Below, in pieces: positions 17,085 through 24,612 of a stretch of 64,000 nucleotides of DNA. The stretch comes from Alphaproteobacteria bacterium (GTDB taxonomy: Bacteria; Pseudomonadota; Alphaproteobacteria; Sphingomonadales; Emcibacteraceae). A program made the translations under genes and the position numbers. The DNA lies in the NCBI GenBank assembly GCA_030428615.1, contig JAUIDN010000006.1, positions 62,001 through 126,000 of the forward strand. The letters run 5' to 3'. The notes beneath the pieces were generated by a model. That model was given only the letters and a program-made list of their open reading frames with translations. It was not told where the DNA came from and did no database searches. Each line of letters opens with the position of its first letter. Position 1 is the first letter of the stretch.

Positions 17085-18041
17085 TCATTTAAGATTTAGC
17101 AGTTCTACTTCCGCCAGCCAATATCCCTTGTGATTATCATTGGTGACGGTGGTAAATACCTTTTTTGCGGCGTCGTCATTACCGTTAAAATAATCAACCA
17201 TCCCTATTGTATATAACCCAATGCTGTCGGCGCGCCCCATAAACTGGTTACGGGTGTACCGTCCCTGCAGAAACTGCACCGCTTCATAATAATCCTGATT
17301 CGAAATAATGTTTAGTGTACGGGGGATCGCTTTAATCATATCTTCCGCTTCTTTATGCTGTCCCAGCTTTCTCATGGCCATATATTTATAAAGGCTCGTT
17401 GAAACAAGGAAATCATCTTGGTCAGAAAGTTCATTTACCTCTACCGCTTTATCCATATATTCAATGACGGTATCATAATCACCCGTAGCCATGCTGCTCT
17501 GTGCAAGATAATAATATATGTTCCGCTTAAAGGTACTTGGGCTAAAGTTTGACCGGCCGGGTATACCTTTCTGGCTTGGGGTTACATCAAGACTTTCAAC
17601 AAGCGCTTCTGCACGGCGCAAATCTATAATCCCTTCTTCAAATTGATAATTTCTGATCAGATGAAATCCACGATAACGATAAAGAGCATAACTTTCCGGG
17701 AATAATTCAAGGCCTTCTGTAAATATCTCAATTGCTTTGGCATAATTGCCCAAAAACCCTTCTCGACGCCCGCGCCAGCTATATGAGCTTTCTTTAAGTG
17801 GAGCTGATGCAAAAACCGAATTTGCCGTCGCCAGATCCCCGTCGAACCATTTTTTGCTGAACTGGTTAAATTCTTTGTCACGAAAGACAACCCCAGAAGG
17901 TGTTGATGTCACGGCGTAAGCCGCCAATACAACCGGATTATCTGAAACTTTGGTTTCCGAAGTTGTATTTACCTGCGCATACCCCCCTGCTGTGCTTCCA
18001 AATATCAGTCCAATTACCACAGGCAAAATCAAAGCACGCAT
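17085..18041 (-). CDS. Exported TPR-repeat protein (paralogue 2)
   Basis: 318 residues from the ATG at 18041 (AAGGAAA upstream), giving a Sec signal peptide that ends near GYAQ. The frame is open much further upstream but that part overlaps the divergent gene and has no ribosome site. The TPR-like repeats align with those of the downstream paralogue: SYSWRGRREGFLG, YAKAIEIFTEGLELFPES, YRGFHLIRNYQ, SSMATGDYDTV, KYMAMRKLGQH. First gene of the pair; 133 nt separates it from the divergent ArsC/phosphatase-like gene. Confidence 0.75.
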   Translation of the reverse strand: MRALILPVVIGLIFGSTAGGYAQVNTTSETKVSDNPVVLAAYAVTSTPSGVVFRDKEFNQFSKKWFDGDLATANSVFASAPLKESSYSWRGRREGFLGNYAKAIEIFTEGLELFPESYALYRYRGFHLIRNYQFEEGIIDLRRAEALVESLDVTPSQKGIPGRSNFSPSTFKRNIYYYLAQSSMATGDYDTVIEYMDKAVEVNELSDQDDFLVSTSLYKYMAMRKLGQHKEAEDMIKAIPRTLNIISNQDYYEAVQFLQGRYTRNQFMGRADSIGLYTIGMVDYFNGNDDAAKKVFTTVTNDNHKGYWLAEVELLNLK

Positions 18042-18174
18042 AAAATTTCCTTTTATATTATTTTCTGTTGCATCATAGTGGTGCATATTGTCGCGATGAT
18101 AAAGTGTAAGTGACAAAAATAGTATTAAAAAATCCGAAATTTTCATGTCGAAATAATAAAGGATCTCCATAATA

Positions 18175-18633
18175 GTGAAAATATTATATCTTAGCACTAA
18201 TAACATTTGCCGAAGCATAATAGCCGAATCAATTACCAGAAAATATGCGGTCGACAATGTTAAGGGCATGAGTGGCGGCACACACCCAGGGGATGATATT
18301 CACCCGGTCGCTCACCGGATACTCAAAAATCATCATTTCAGTTCAGTAAATCTGGTCGGAAAGTCGTGGGATCTTTTTTCCAGCTGGGAACCTGACATTG
18401 TCATTACGCTATGTGATAAAGTCTTAAAAGAAAAATGTCCCACATATGTCGGAAAATCAGTTCATGTCCACTGGGGATTGCCCGACCCGACAAAACAATT
18501 CGGCAATATGGAAGAAAATTTTACCAAAATATTGACTATACTGGATGAACGTATAACAAAGATGCTTGAAGTCGATCTTGAATCGCTGAGCAAAGAAGAA
18601 CTTCGAGCACATCTTAAAAAGGTTGCCCAATGA
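18175..18633 (+). CDS. ArsC / low-molecular-weight tyrosine phosphatase-like protein with Ser in place of the nucleophilic Cys
   Basis: 152 residues, GTG start with AAAGGA about 10 nt upstream. The N-terminal P-loop that normally reads C-T-x-N-x-C-R-S reads STNNICRS here, so the nucleophilic Cys is Ser while the rest of the loop is intact. The ArsC-type region further on (ITLC, KCP about 8 residues later, and the VHWGLPDP acid-loop region) is conserved, including two cysteines in the place of the redox shuttle pair. Thioredoxin-coupled ArsC proteins reduce arsenate using three cysteines, and phosphatase relatives need the first one. Catalysis by the known route is therefore unlikely. It overlaps the next gene by 4 nt. 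Confidence 0.75.
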   Translation: MKILYLSTNNICRSIIAESITRKYAVDNVKGMSGGTHPGDDIHPVAHRILKNHHFSSVNLVGKSWDLFSSWEPDIVITLCDKVLKEKCPTYVGKSVHVHWGLPDPTKQFGNMEENFTKILTILDERITKMLEVDLESLSKEELRAHLKKVAQ

Positions 18634-19580
18634 AACTAAGATTTATCACACCTGTTCTAGCAATAATATGTCTTGCTGCTTGTGATCAAACCCCGGAAGA
18701 AAGCCATTGGTACGATTCAATGCCGCGGGAAAGCTGGTCGAAATTTGATCTGGTTGATACCAATCAGAATTGGTTTGAAGTTTATAAAGTAACTGACAAT
18801 ACTTACGCCATTTATGAACCTAATCAATGGCAGGAAGCCATAAGTTATCTGTTGATTGGTACGGAACGCGCCATGCTTGTCGATACATTGCAGGGAATTG
18901 GTGATTTAAAGGCGGTAACCGACCAGCTGACCGGCCTGCCAATTATTTTAATGAACACGCACAGCCATTACGACCACGTAAGCGGTAATTACCAGTATGA
19001 AACAATATACGGACGTAACACGCCTTACACATTGGCAAACGCGAAGGGCAAATCCAACGCGGAAATTGGAAACGCCGTTACTGCTGATACCATTTGGAAA
19101 AACCTGCCCGCGGGCTTTGATTACGGAACATATGAAAGCAAACCATACGAAATTGACAAATTTGTTGATGATGGTGAAATAATTGACCTTGGGAACCGTG
19201 AAATAAGAGTTGTTTTTACACCCGGGCATTCTCCGGACAGCGTTATCTTGATAGATAAAGAAAACCGAATGATGTTCACCGGTGATACTTTTTACCCTGC
19301 ACCGATATATGTGTACTCCGATACGGCGAACTTCCAGGATTTCTTTTTATCCTCACAAATCATGTTCGGATATAGAAATGATGTGGATTATTTAATGCCG
19401 GGTCATAATGAAACCATGCAGCCGGCATCCTTTCTGAATGAATTACGATCTGCGACAATGGCAATCGTCAACCCGACAACAGAATTTATACAGGGCGACG
19501 GACAAAAAACATATAACTTCGGTGCTTTCAGCATCATTGTAAAAGATCCGCTTGATTTCGGTATAACAACGGGTGATTAA
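18630..19580 (+). CDS. Metallo-beta-lactamase-fold lipoprotein
   Basis: 316 residues. The N-terminus is a lipoprotein signal with lipobox LAAC (Cys18). The MBL metal motif THSHYDH (about residues 109-115), a later GHS (about 200) and the D in TGDTFYP (about 218), and the C-terminal GHN complete a two-metal hydrolase site. Substrates of such periplasmic MBL lipoproteins vary and cannot be told here. It overlaps the ArsC-like gene by 4 nt, so the two are translationally coupled; AAGG lies before the ATG. Confidence 0.85.
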   Translation: MKLRFITPVLAIICLAACDQTPEESHWYDSMPRESWSKFDLVDTNQNWFEVYKVTDNTYAIYEPNQWQEAISYLLIGTERAMLVDTLQGIGDLKAVTDQLTGLPIILMNTHSHYDHVSGNYQYETIYGRNTPYTLANAKGKSNAEIGNAVTADTIWKNLPAGFDYGTYESKPYEIDKFVDDGEIIDLGNREIRVVFTPGHSPDSVILIDKENRMMFTGDTFYPAPIYVYSDTANFQDFFLSSQIMFGYRNDVDYLMPGHNETMQPASFLNELRSATMAIVNPTTEFIQGDGQKTYNFGAFSIIVKDPLDFGITTGD

Positions 19581-19713
19581 AAATCATTCGTTAATCATGT
19601 GTGGATTGAATTTTGTCCGCGCCGGTTAAATAATTTTCCTTGAAAAAACGTTCTTTATATTGTCATCTTCTTTTGGAGTATAATATTCCGACATCAAAAC
19701 TGAGGAATGGCTT

Positions 19714-20412
19714 ATGACAAGATATTTCAACGGATTTAAAGACGAATTCTGGAACTTCTTTGATGAATTAAAGGAAAACAACAACCGTGAATGGTTTACG
19801 GAAAATAAAAGCCGATATAAAAATGATGTCGTTACCCCCTGCATGGACTTTATCGTCGACATGGGTGAACGGCTAAAGGAAATATCCCCGCATTATACAG
19901 CAATTCCAAAGGCAAATGGCGGTTCGCTTTTCCGTATTTATCGCGATGTCCGCTTTTCGAAAGATAAACGACCCTATAAAGAAACTGCGGGCATTCAGTT
20001 CCGCCACAAGTTGGGAAAAAACGCTCACGCGCCGGGATATTATGTCCATCTGGAAAAAGGGAACTTGTTTTATGGCGGTGGCATCTGGATGCCGGAAGCA
20101 CCGGCCCTTGCCAAAATCCGTGACCGGATTGCAGAATACCCACAGCGATGGCAAAAGGTTATTGAAAATGAAGACATACTCAAAAATTTCGGTGGCGTAG
20201 GTGGTGAAGGCCTGACCCGCCCCCCGCGCGGTTATGATGCCGATCATCAATATATTGAAGATATTAAACGGAAAAGCTTCTTCGCGATGCATAACCGGGC
20301 GGATCGCAAATTGGTCAAATCTGCTGAATTTATTGATGATGTCGTGGAAAAATTCGACGCAGCAGGTCCACTGATGGCTTTCATATGTGATACCACCGGT
20401 GTTGAATTTTAA
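19714..20412 (+). CDS. DUF2461 domain protein (TIGR02453 family)
   Basis: 232 residues. The N-terminal FF-EL-ENN-REWF, the SLFRIYRDVRFSKDKRPYK segment and the AGIQFRH motif are hallmarks of DUF2461, and YYVHLE followed by FYGGGIWMPE completes the pattern. The family is widespread and uncharacterised. GAGG lies 8 nt before the ATG. It stands alone on the plus strand, its 3' end 1 nt from the convergent DUF1801 gene. Confidence 0.88.
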   Translation: MTRYFNGFKDEFWNFFDELKENNNREWFTENKSRYKNDVVTPCMDFIVDMGERLKEISPHYTAIPKANGGSLFRIYRDVRFSKDKRPYKETAGIQFRHKLGKNAHAPGYYVHLEKGNLFYGGGIWMPEAPALAKIRDRIAEYPQRWQKVIENEDILKNFGGVGGEGLTRPPRGYDADHQYIEDIKRKSFFAMHNRADRKLVKSAEFIDDVVEKFDAAGPLMAFICDTTGVEF

Positions 20413-20413
20413 T

Positions 20414-20830
20414 CTATTTCAAATGATAGGTAAGTGCTAAACTGATCATATGGCGAAGGGCGTCGTCCGGAATCTCATCTCCTACTTTAAATAATATCCC
20501 GCGATTACCATCGTATTTAAAACTGTCGCCATAAATATGTCTTATCGTTTCAATTAAATTTGTGCTGCAATTAACGTAAAGGCCAAATGTGTCGAGGGAT
20601 TTCTTTTCCATACCAAGCCGAATGGGCGTTCCCGAACGATTGTTACCGACATAACTTGGTTGTCCCCATTTAAGGCTTTCTTCGATCTGGCCAACGGCGG
20701 AATTTCTTTCGGCTTCTTCATAAATAATGGCCCTTATGCGCAATAGTTTCTCACCTATTACATTAGGATAATGATTATAAGTGTCTATAATATTTTCATT
20801 TTTTGATATTTTTTGATTTACCATTTTCAT
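20414..20830 (-). CDS. DUF1801 (YdhG-like) protein
   Basis: 138 residues from the ATG at 20830; an ATG at 20824 is equally possible and neither has a clear ribosome site. Motifs EESLKWGQPSY and the GLYVNC / F-Y--NRGILF--G pattern fit DUF1801, a family of small alpha/beta proteins of unknown function. The start lies inside the 3' end of the thioesterase gene (overlap about 35 nt), so it is the last gene of a three-gene minus-strand unit with the GNAT protein and thioesterase. Confidence 0.82.
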   Translation of the reverse strand: MKMVNQKISKNENIIDTYNHYPNVIGEKLLRIRAIIYEEAERNSAVGQIEESLKWGQPSYVGNNRSGTPIRLGMEKKSLDTFGLYVNCSTNLIETIRHIYGDSFKYDGNRGILFKVGDEIPDDALRHMISLALTYHLK

Positions 20831-21578
20831 CAACCGCGACCATTACAAAATCACTATCAGCACAAAATGTACGCTTCCCGGTAAGGAGTTCTTCCCCCCA
20901 CATTTTAACATTCACTGTAAGCGACTTTGTCCCTATCCGAACCACTTTGGCGGAAAGATCAACGATTCCGCCGATAGCAATCGGGGCCATAAAATTGGTT
21001 TTTTCAAGGGACGCAAGAACCATAACCTCGCGGCATTTACGGGTTGATGCAATAAATCCGGCCTTGGCCATTAACGACAACCCGTGCCCGCCGAAAAGTG
21101 TTCCGTGATGATTGGTATCATCCGCAAAGACAAGTTCTACAATACGTAAATCTGCGTCCGGCTCCGCATGGCTTCTTTTTGTTAATTTCAAATCTGACAG
21201 TGATAAATCGCTAATGTCTTCATCGTCACTTCCCGCGACGGCCACCATATTGAAAATGCCGCGCGTACAAACCACCTGGTTACCCGAAAGCATATCTTCC
21301 GCACGCATCACCACTTCAACCTTCAGGGACCGTCTGCCCGCCTTTATAACCTTTGCGGCGAAATCGACAATATTTCCTTTAAAAGCCGGCTTTGCGAAAT
21401 CGATATTATCACAGGATGCTGTGACAAAATGTCTACGCCCGTAGCGTGTCGCCGCAATAAAGGCCACTTTATCCATGTAACTTAGCGCCGCTCCTCCAAA
21501 CAGTGTTTCATGATGATTTATGTTTTTCGGAAACACAATATCTGTCAGGTGAATGGTGCTATCGGTGTGATGAGACAT
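20796..21578 (-). CDS. Acyl-CoA thioesterase, two fused hotdog domains
   Basis: 260 residues made of two similar hotdog domains. Domain 1 (about 8-125) carries NHHETLFGG and domain 2 (about 140-255) carries NHHGTLFGG, the YciA/ACOT-type active-site motif. Each domain continues with the IASTR or IAATR and V--S-----F--P motifs. Single-domain YciA enzymes work as dimers or trimers of dimers; here the two halves are fused, as in eukaryotic ACOT7. Predicted to hydrolyse acyl-CoA to free acid and CoA. Its ATG follows directly on the stop of the GNAT gene. Confidence 0.88.
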   Translation of the reverse strand: MSHHTDSTIHLTDIVFPKNINHHETLFGGAALSYMDKVAFIAATRYGRRHFVTASCDNIDFAKPAFKGNIVDFAAKVIKAGRRSLKVEVVMRAEDMLSGNQVVCTRGIFNMVAVAGSDDEDISDLSLSDLKLTKRSHAEPDADLRIVELVFADDTNHHGTLFGGHGLSLMAKAGFIASTRKCREVMVLASLEKTNFMAPIAIGGIVDLSAKVVRIGTKSLTVNVKMWGEELLTGKRTFCADSDFVMVAVDENGKSKNIKK

Positions 21579-22130
21579 CTACAAATCCTTATTCATAGTT
21601 ATGACCGGTATCCCGACACCATTATCAGCGGCATCCATTCGGCGATCAACTTCCACAAAACCATGCTTTTCATAAAGCGGAAGCCCCGCGAGCGTCGCCC
21701 CAAGCGTCATTTTTGTAAAGCCCGCATCCTTCGCCGCCTGTTGACAGATTTCCATGATATAGCTGCCAATACCCTGCCGCGCCCAGTCGGGGTGGCAATA
21801 CATCGCCCGTATGCGCGCGCGGTCCTTACCGGGATCCAAAAGTTCGGCACTGCGTCCCGGCGAATGATTACCACCATAAAGGGTTGCCCGCTTGCCCCAT
21901 CCGCCGCACCCGACAACAGTTTCCTCATCTGTTCCCTCACCATGCAGGATAAGGAAATATGTCTGATCCTCAATAAGTGTGGTATCAATTCCCATAAACT
22001 GATAGGCCACTTCCAGTTGGTCCTTATCCAGAAAGTCCTTCTGAAGATCGTAGATCGCACGGTCCATAAGGTCCCTTATGATGGGAATATCATCCATTGT
22101 TGCCAATCTGTGAGTGAATTTTTTACTCAT
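21579..22130 (-). CDS. GNAT-family N-acetyltransferase
   Basis: 183 residues from the ATG at 22130, which has AGGAAGGA directly upstream; a start 21 bases higher overlaps that site. The acetyl-CoA site is visible as ARQGIGSYIM (Q/R-x-x-G-x-G/A type), preceded by the beta strand with IRAMYCHPDWARQG and followed by LGATLAGLPLYEKHGF. Substrate unknown. First gene of the unit GNAT - thioesterase - DUF1801. Confidence 0.85.
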   Translation of the reverse strand: MSKKFTHRLATMDDIPIIRDLMDRAIYDLQKDFLDKDQLEVAYQFMGIDTTLIEDQTYFLILHGEGTDEETVVGCGGWGKRATLYGGNHSPGRSAELLDPGKDRARIRAMYCHPDWARQGIGSYIMEICQQAAKDAGFTKMTLGATLAGLPLYEKHGFVEVDRRMDAADNGVGIPVITMNKDL

Positions 22131-22215
22131 ATTTCCTTCCTGCCCTTGCAAACAACTGTAAATTATACTTTAGTATTTTTGAAAAAATACGAAAACATAT
22201 ATTTCGGGGTTTGTC

Positions 22216-23175
22216 ATGAAATTAATTAAACTTGTTCTGTTTATCACGATTGCATTCATAAGCACGCCGGTGATCGCACACCAGGATCCTGATCAATCGG
22301 GTTATATCCAGGTGGATGGTGGAAAAATCTGGTATCGGTTAAACGGGCTTGAGCATCTTGGTAAAAGACCTGCAATCATCGCCATGCATGGTGGCCCCGG
22401 TGGCACACATCGCGGTCTCATGCCCTATGTGGAACTTGCAGATACATATCCCGTAATCCTTTATGATCAGCTTGGAAACGGGATGTCATCTAAATTTGTT
22501 GATGACCCGAATGATCAATCAACCTGGACCGTCGAACATTTCGTCAAGGAAATAAGCCAAATTCGCGAAGCACTTAACCTTGATGAAGTGATTATCGCCG
22601 GCCACAGCTGGGGCGGGACATTATCCGCTGAATATGCCGTCAAAAATGAGGCCGGTCTTCGTGCGGCCATTTTCGGTAGCCCGCTTATCTCAACGCCACA
22701 GTGGGTCTCTGATAACAGAGAATGGATTTCACAGATGCCACAGCAATATCAGGATGCCATCAACAAGAACGAAGCGGCCGGCACATTTGATAACCCTGAG
22801 TACCGCATGGCAGAGCGCGCTTTTTATGATCGCCATATGTGTCATAGCGATTGTGTTGATCGTGGTTTTCGCGATAACGCAATGTCCGGAAACCGGGAAA
22901 TGTATCAAACCATGTGGGGGCCAAGCGAATTTACCGCCAACGGAACGTTGGCCAATTACGACATAAGCCCGAAACTTCACACGGTTGAAGTTCCTGTTCT
23001 GATGATCTGTGGTGAATATGATGAAGCAGCGCCAAAAAGTTGCTACAAATTTGCCGGCATGATTGATGATGCAAGAACCGTTATTGTCCCCAACGCTGGA
23101 CATGCCATCCTCTCGGAAGGCAAGGATCTGGTTGTTTCAACCATTCGCGAATTTCTGGCAGAAACGGTGAAGTGA
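22216..23175 (+). CDS. Exported prolyl aminopeptidase-like alpha/beta hydrolase (S33)
   Basis: 319 residues with a Sec signal peptide (cleavage near VIA-HQ). The oxyanion motif HGGPGG, the nucleophile elbow GHSWGG (Ser about 141), the acid in CGEYDEA and the His in AGHA give a full S33 proline iminopeptidase-type triad; YDQLGNGMS also fits. Family enzymes remove N-terminal proline or act on tripeptides. A secreted location is less usual and would fit extracellular peptide use. Two Cys (MCHSDC) in the cap could form a disulfide. GGGG lies 8-10 nt before the ATG. Confidence 0.85.
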   Translation: MKLIKLVLFITIAFISTPVIAHQDPDQSGYIQVDGGKIWYRLNGLEHLGKRPAIIAMHGGPGGTHRGLMPYVELADTYPVILYDQLGNGMSSKFVDDPNDQSTWTVEHFVKEISQIREALNLDEVIIAGHSWGGTLSAEYAVKNEAGLRAAIFGSPLISTPQWVSDNREWISQMPQQYQDAINKNEAAGTFDNPEYRMAERAFYDRHMCHSDCVDRGFRDNAMSGNREMYQTMWGPSEFTANGTLANYDISPKLHTVEVPVLMICGEYDEAAPKSCYKFAGMIDDARTVIVPNAGHAILSEGKDLVVSTIREFLAETVK

Positions 23176-23186
23176 CAAACCGGGCG

Positions 23187-23591
23187 CTAAGCTTCCTTAT
23201 TCTTATCGTCCCAGATTTTTGGCTCCCAAAGTTCAATCTTATTCCCGTCCGGATCCATAATCCACGCGAACTTCCCATTTTCATGGGATTCCGGGCCATT
23301 GATAATCTCCACCCCGTTATCCTGAAGCTGCTTCATCATCCCCGCCATATCGTCAACACGGTAATTGATCATGAAACTGGCGTTGCTTGGTGAGAACCAT
23401 TCCGATCCCTTTTCCGCAACATGCCAGACCGTCATCCCGCCGTCTTCTGCGGTATCATCTGGCCATTTCAGAACAGCACCACCCCATTCTTCCAGATCAA
23501 TACCCAGATTTTCCGAGTACCAGTTAATGAGTGCTTTGTTATCGTTTGTTGATTTGAAGAAAACGCCACCGATACCGGTTACTTTTGCCAT
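23187..23591 (-). CDS. VOC (glyoxalase/bleomycin resistance) family protein
   Basis: 134 residues, one vicinal-oxygen-chelate domain. Visible are the N-terminal GIGGVFFKS, WYSENLGI, the FMINYRVDD strand and the C-terminal AWIMDPDGNKIELWEP motif with a metal-type Glu. Likely a metal-dependent enzyme or binding protein; no specific substrate can be named. Convergent with the hydrolase gene, 11 nt apart. Confidence 0.85.
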   Translation of the reverse strand: MAKVTGIGGVFFKSTNDNKALINWYSENLGIDLEEWGGAVLKWPDDTAEDGGMTVWHVAEKGSEWFSPSNASFMINYRVDDMAGMMKQLQDNGVEIINGPESHENGKFAWIMDPDGNKIELWEPKIWDDKNKEA

Positions 23592-23676
23592 TTGAGCCTC
23601 CCCTGCTTGATAAGCAATAGACAGAATAGCCGCAAAAGCGGGTCACGGCAAAATGAAATTTAACCTGTTAAGATTT

Positions 23677-24273
23677 TCAGCGGCGGTGACGCGCGCCAAC
23701 CTTCCTGAAACCGAACAATCCGCCAATTGCAGCCATAAACATCCACACTGCCGCTGGAAGCGGTGTTGGTAACACCTGAACAACAGATATATGACTTAGC
23801 TTGCCAATATTCCCATCATAAGATACTGGAAATCCCGGGTCATTAATATTGAACACGGCATACGCGAGACTTGAAAGATTCCTAAAAACATAAGAATATA
23901 CTGTTGGCCCGCCAGGGCCCGGTGTCAAATTTCCGCTTTTAAGGATAAAATAAGCCCCCTGCCATGCTTCCGGCAGCGCAAGTGAATATGTATTCGCTTG
24001 CCCGTCAACCGCTTCCAGGACCAGCGGCAATTCGCCACTGCTTGGGCTTTGGGTAAATTTCTGAAGGGCGGTTACAGTACCTGGGCCAGAAAACCCTTCG
24101 ACACAGGCGATTTCCGTCGCATCCCCTGACGGTAATCCGTTACAAGCGCCCAGAAAATCGTCGACACTGCCGACAACATCCAATGTTATTGCCATTGCAC
24201 TTGATGTGAATATGAAAATTCCGACGACCGCTGCCCCGATCAATCGAGTTGCTTTTTGCCCTAAAGAACCCAT
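23677..24273 (-). CDS. VPLPA-CTERM sorting-domain exported protein
   Basis: 198 residues from the ATG at 24273 (a start 33 bases higher is possible). A Sec signal peptide (hydrophobic run ending SSAMA) precedes a Cys-containing beta-rich domain. The C-terminus is a textbook PEP-CTERM relative: PTPLPAAVW, a hydrophobic helix, then an Arg-rich tail (FRKVGARHRR). Such tails are recognised by an exosortase (XrtD-type for VPLPA) and cut on export. No exosortase is in the window, so it must lie elsewhere if functional. Body function unknown. Confidence 0.82.
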   Translation of the reverse strand: MGSLGQKATRLIGAAVVGIFIFTSSAMAITLDVVGSVDDFLGACNGLPSGDATEIACVEGFSGPGTVTALQKFTQSPSSGELPLVLEAVDGQANTYSLALPEAWQGAYFILKSGNLTPGPGGPTVYSYVFRNLSSLAYAVFNINDPGFPVSYDGNIGKLSHISVVQVLPTPLPAAVWMFMAAIGGLFGFRKVGARHRR

Positions 24274-24612
24274 TAAATACCCAGTATATTTATTACCATA
24301 ATACAAAATTCGTGAGCGATTATTTTACTATATTTGCAGCACTCTATCAATATTTGCTTATCAATTTTTATTGATTAAAAACAATAGTTTACATATTAAC
24401 CATATTTGTTAACCTTAACTTTCTCGTCACAAATCCCGTGAAAAGCACGAAAATAGTTAAAATTTTATATAATTTACATCCGATTCTCGGATTGGTAACA
24501 AGCCTAGATAAAATCCCAAATTAATTTAAGCGCTATTCATCTTGCACCAACAATAATATAACAATAAACTACGTTGGATCAAACCAATATCCGCCGGGAG
24601 CAAAATCATCAA
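24274..24612. other. AT-rich gap between divergent genes (VPLPA-CTERM protein and molybdoenzyme)
   Basis: About 340 bases with no supported gene. It is strongly AT-rich around 24340-24490 and holds a cluster of TTAA tetramers near 24396-24416 (TTAACC, then TTAACC nine bases later, then TTAA), which resembles loosely spaced CtrA half-sites but lacks the N7 spacing. Promoters for both flanking genes must lie here; no convincing -35/-10 pair stands out. Confidence 0.4.

Noticed and set aside
24396-24416. CtrA box in the gap before the molybdoenzyme.
   Set aside because: The TTAA tetramers are spaced by 9 and 2 bases, not 7.
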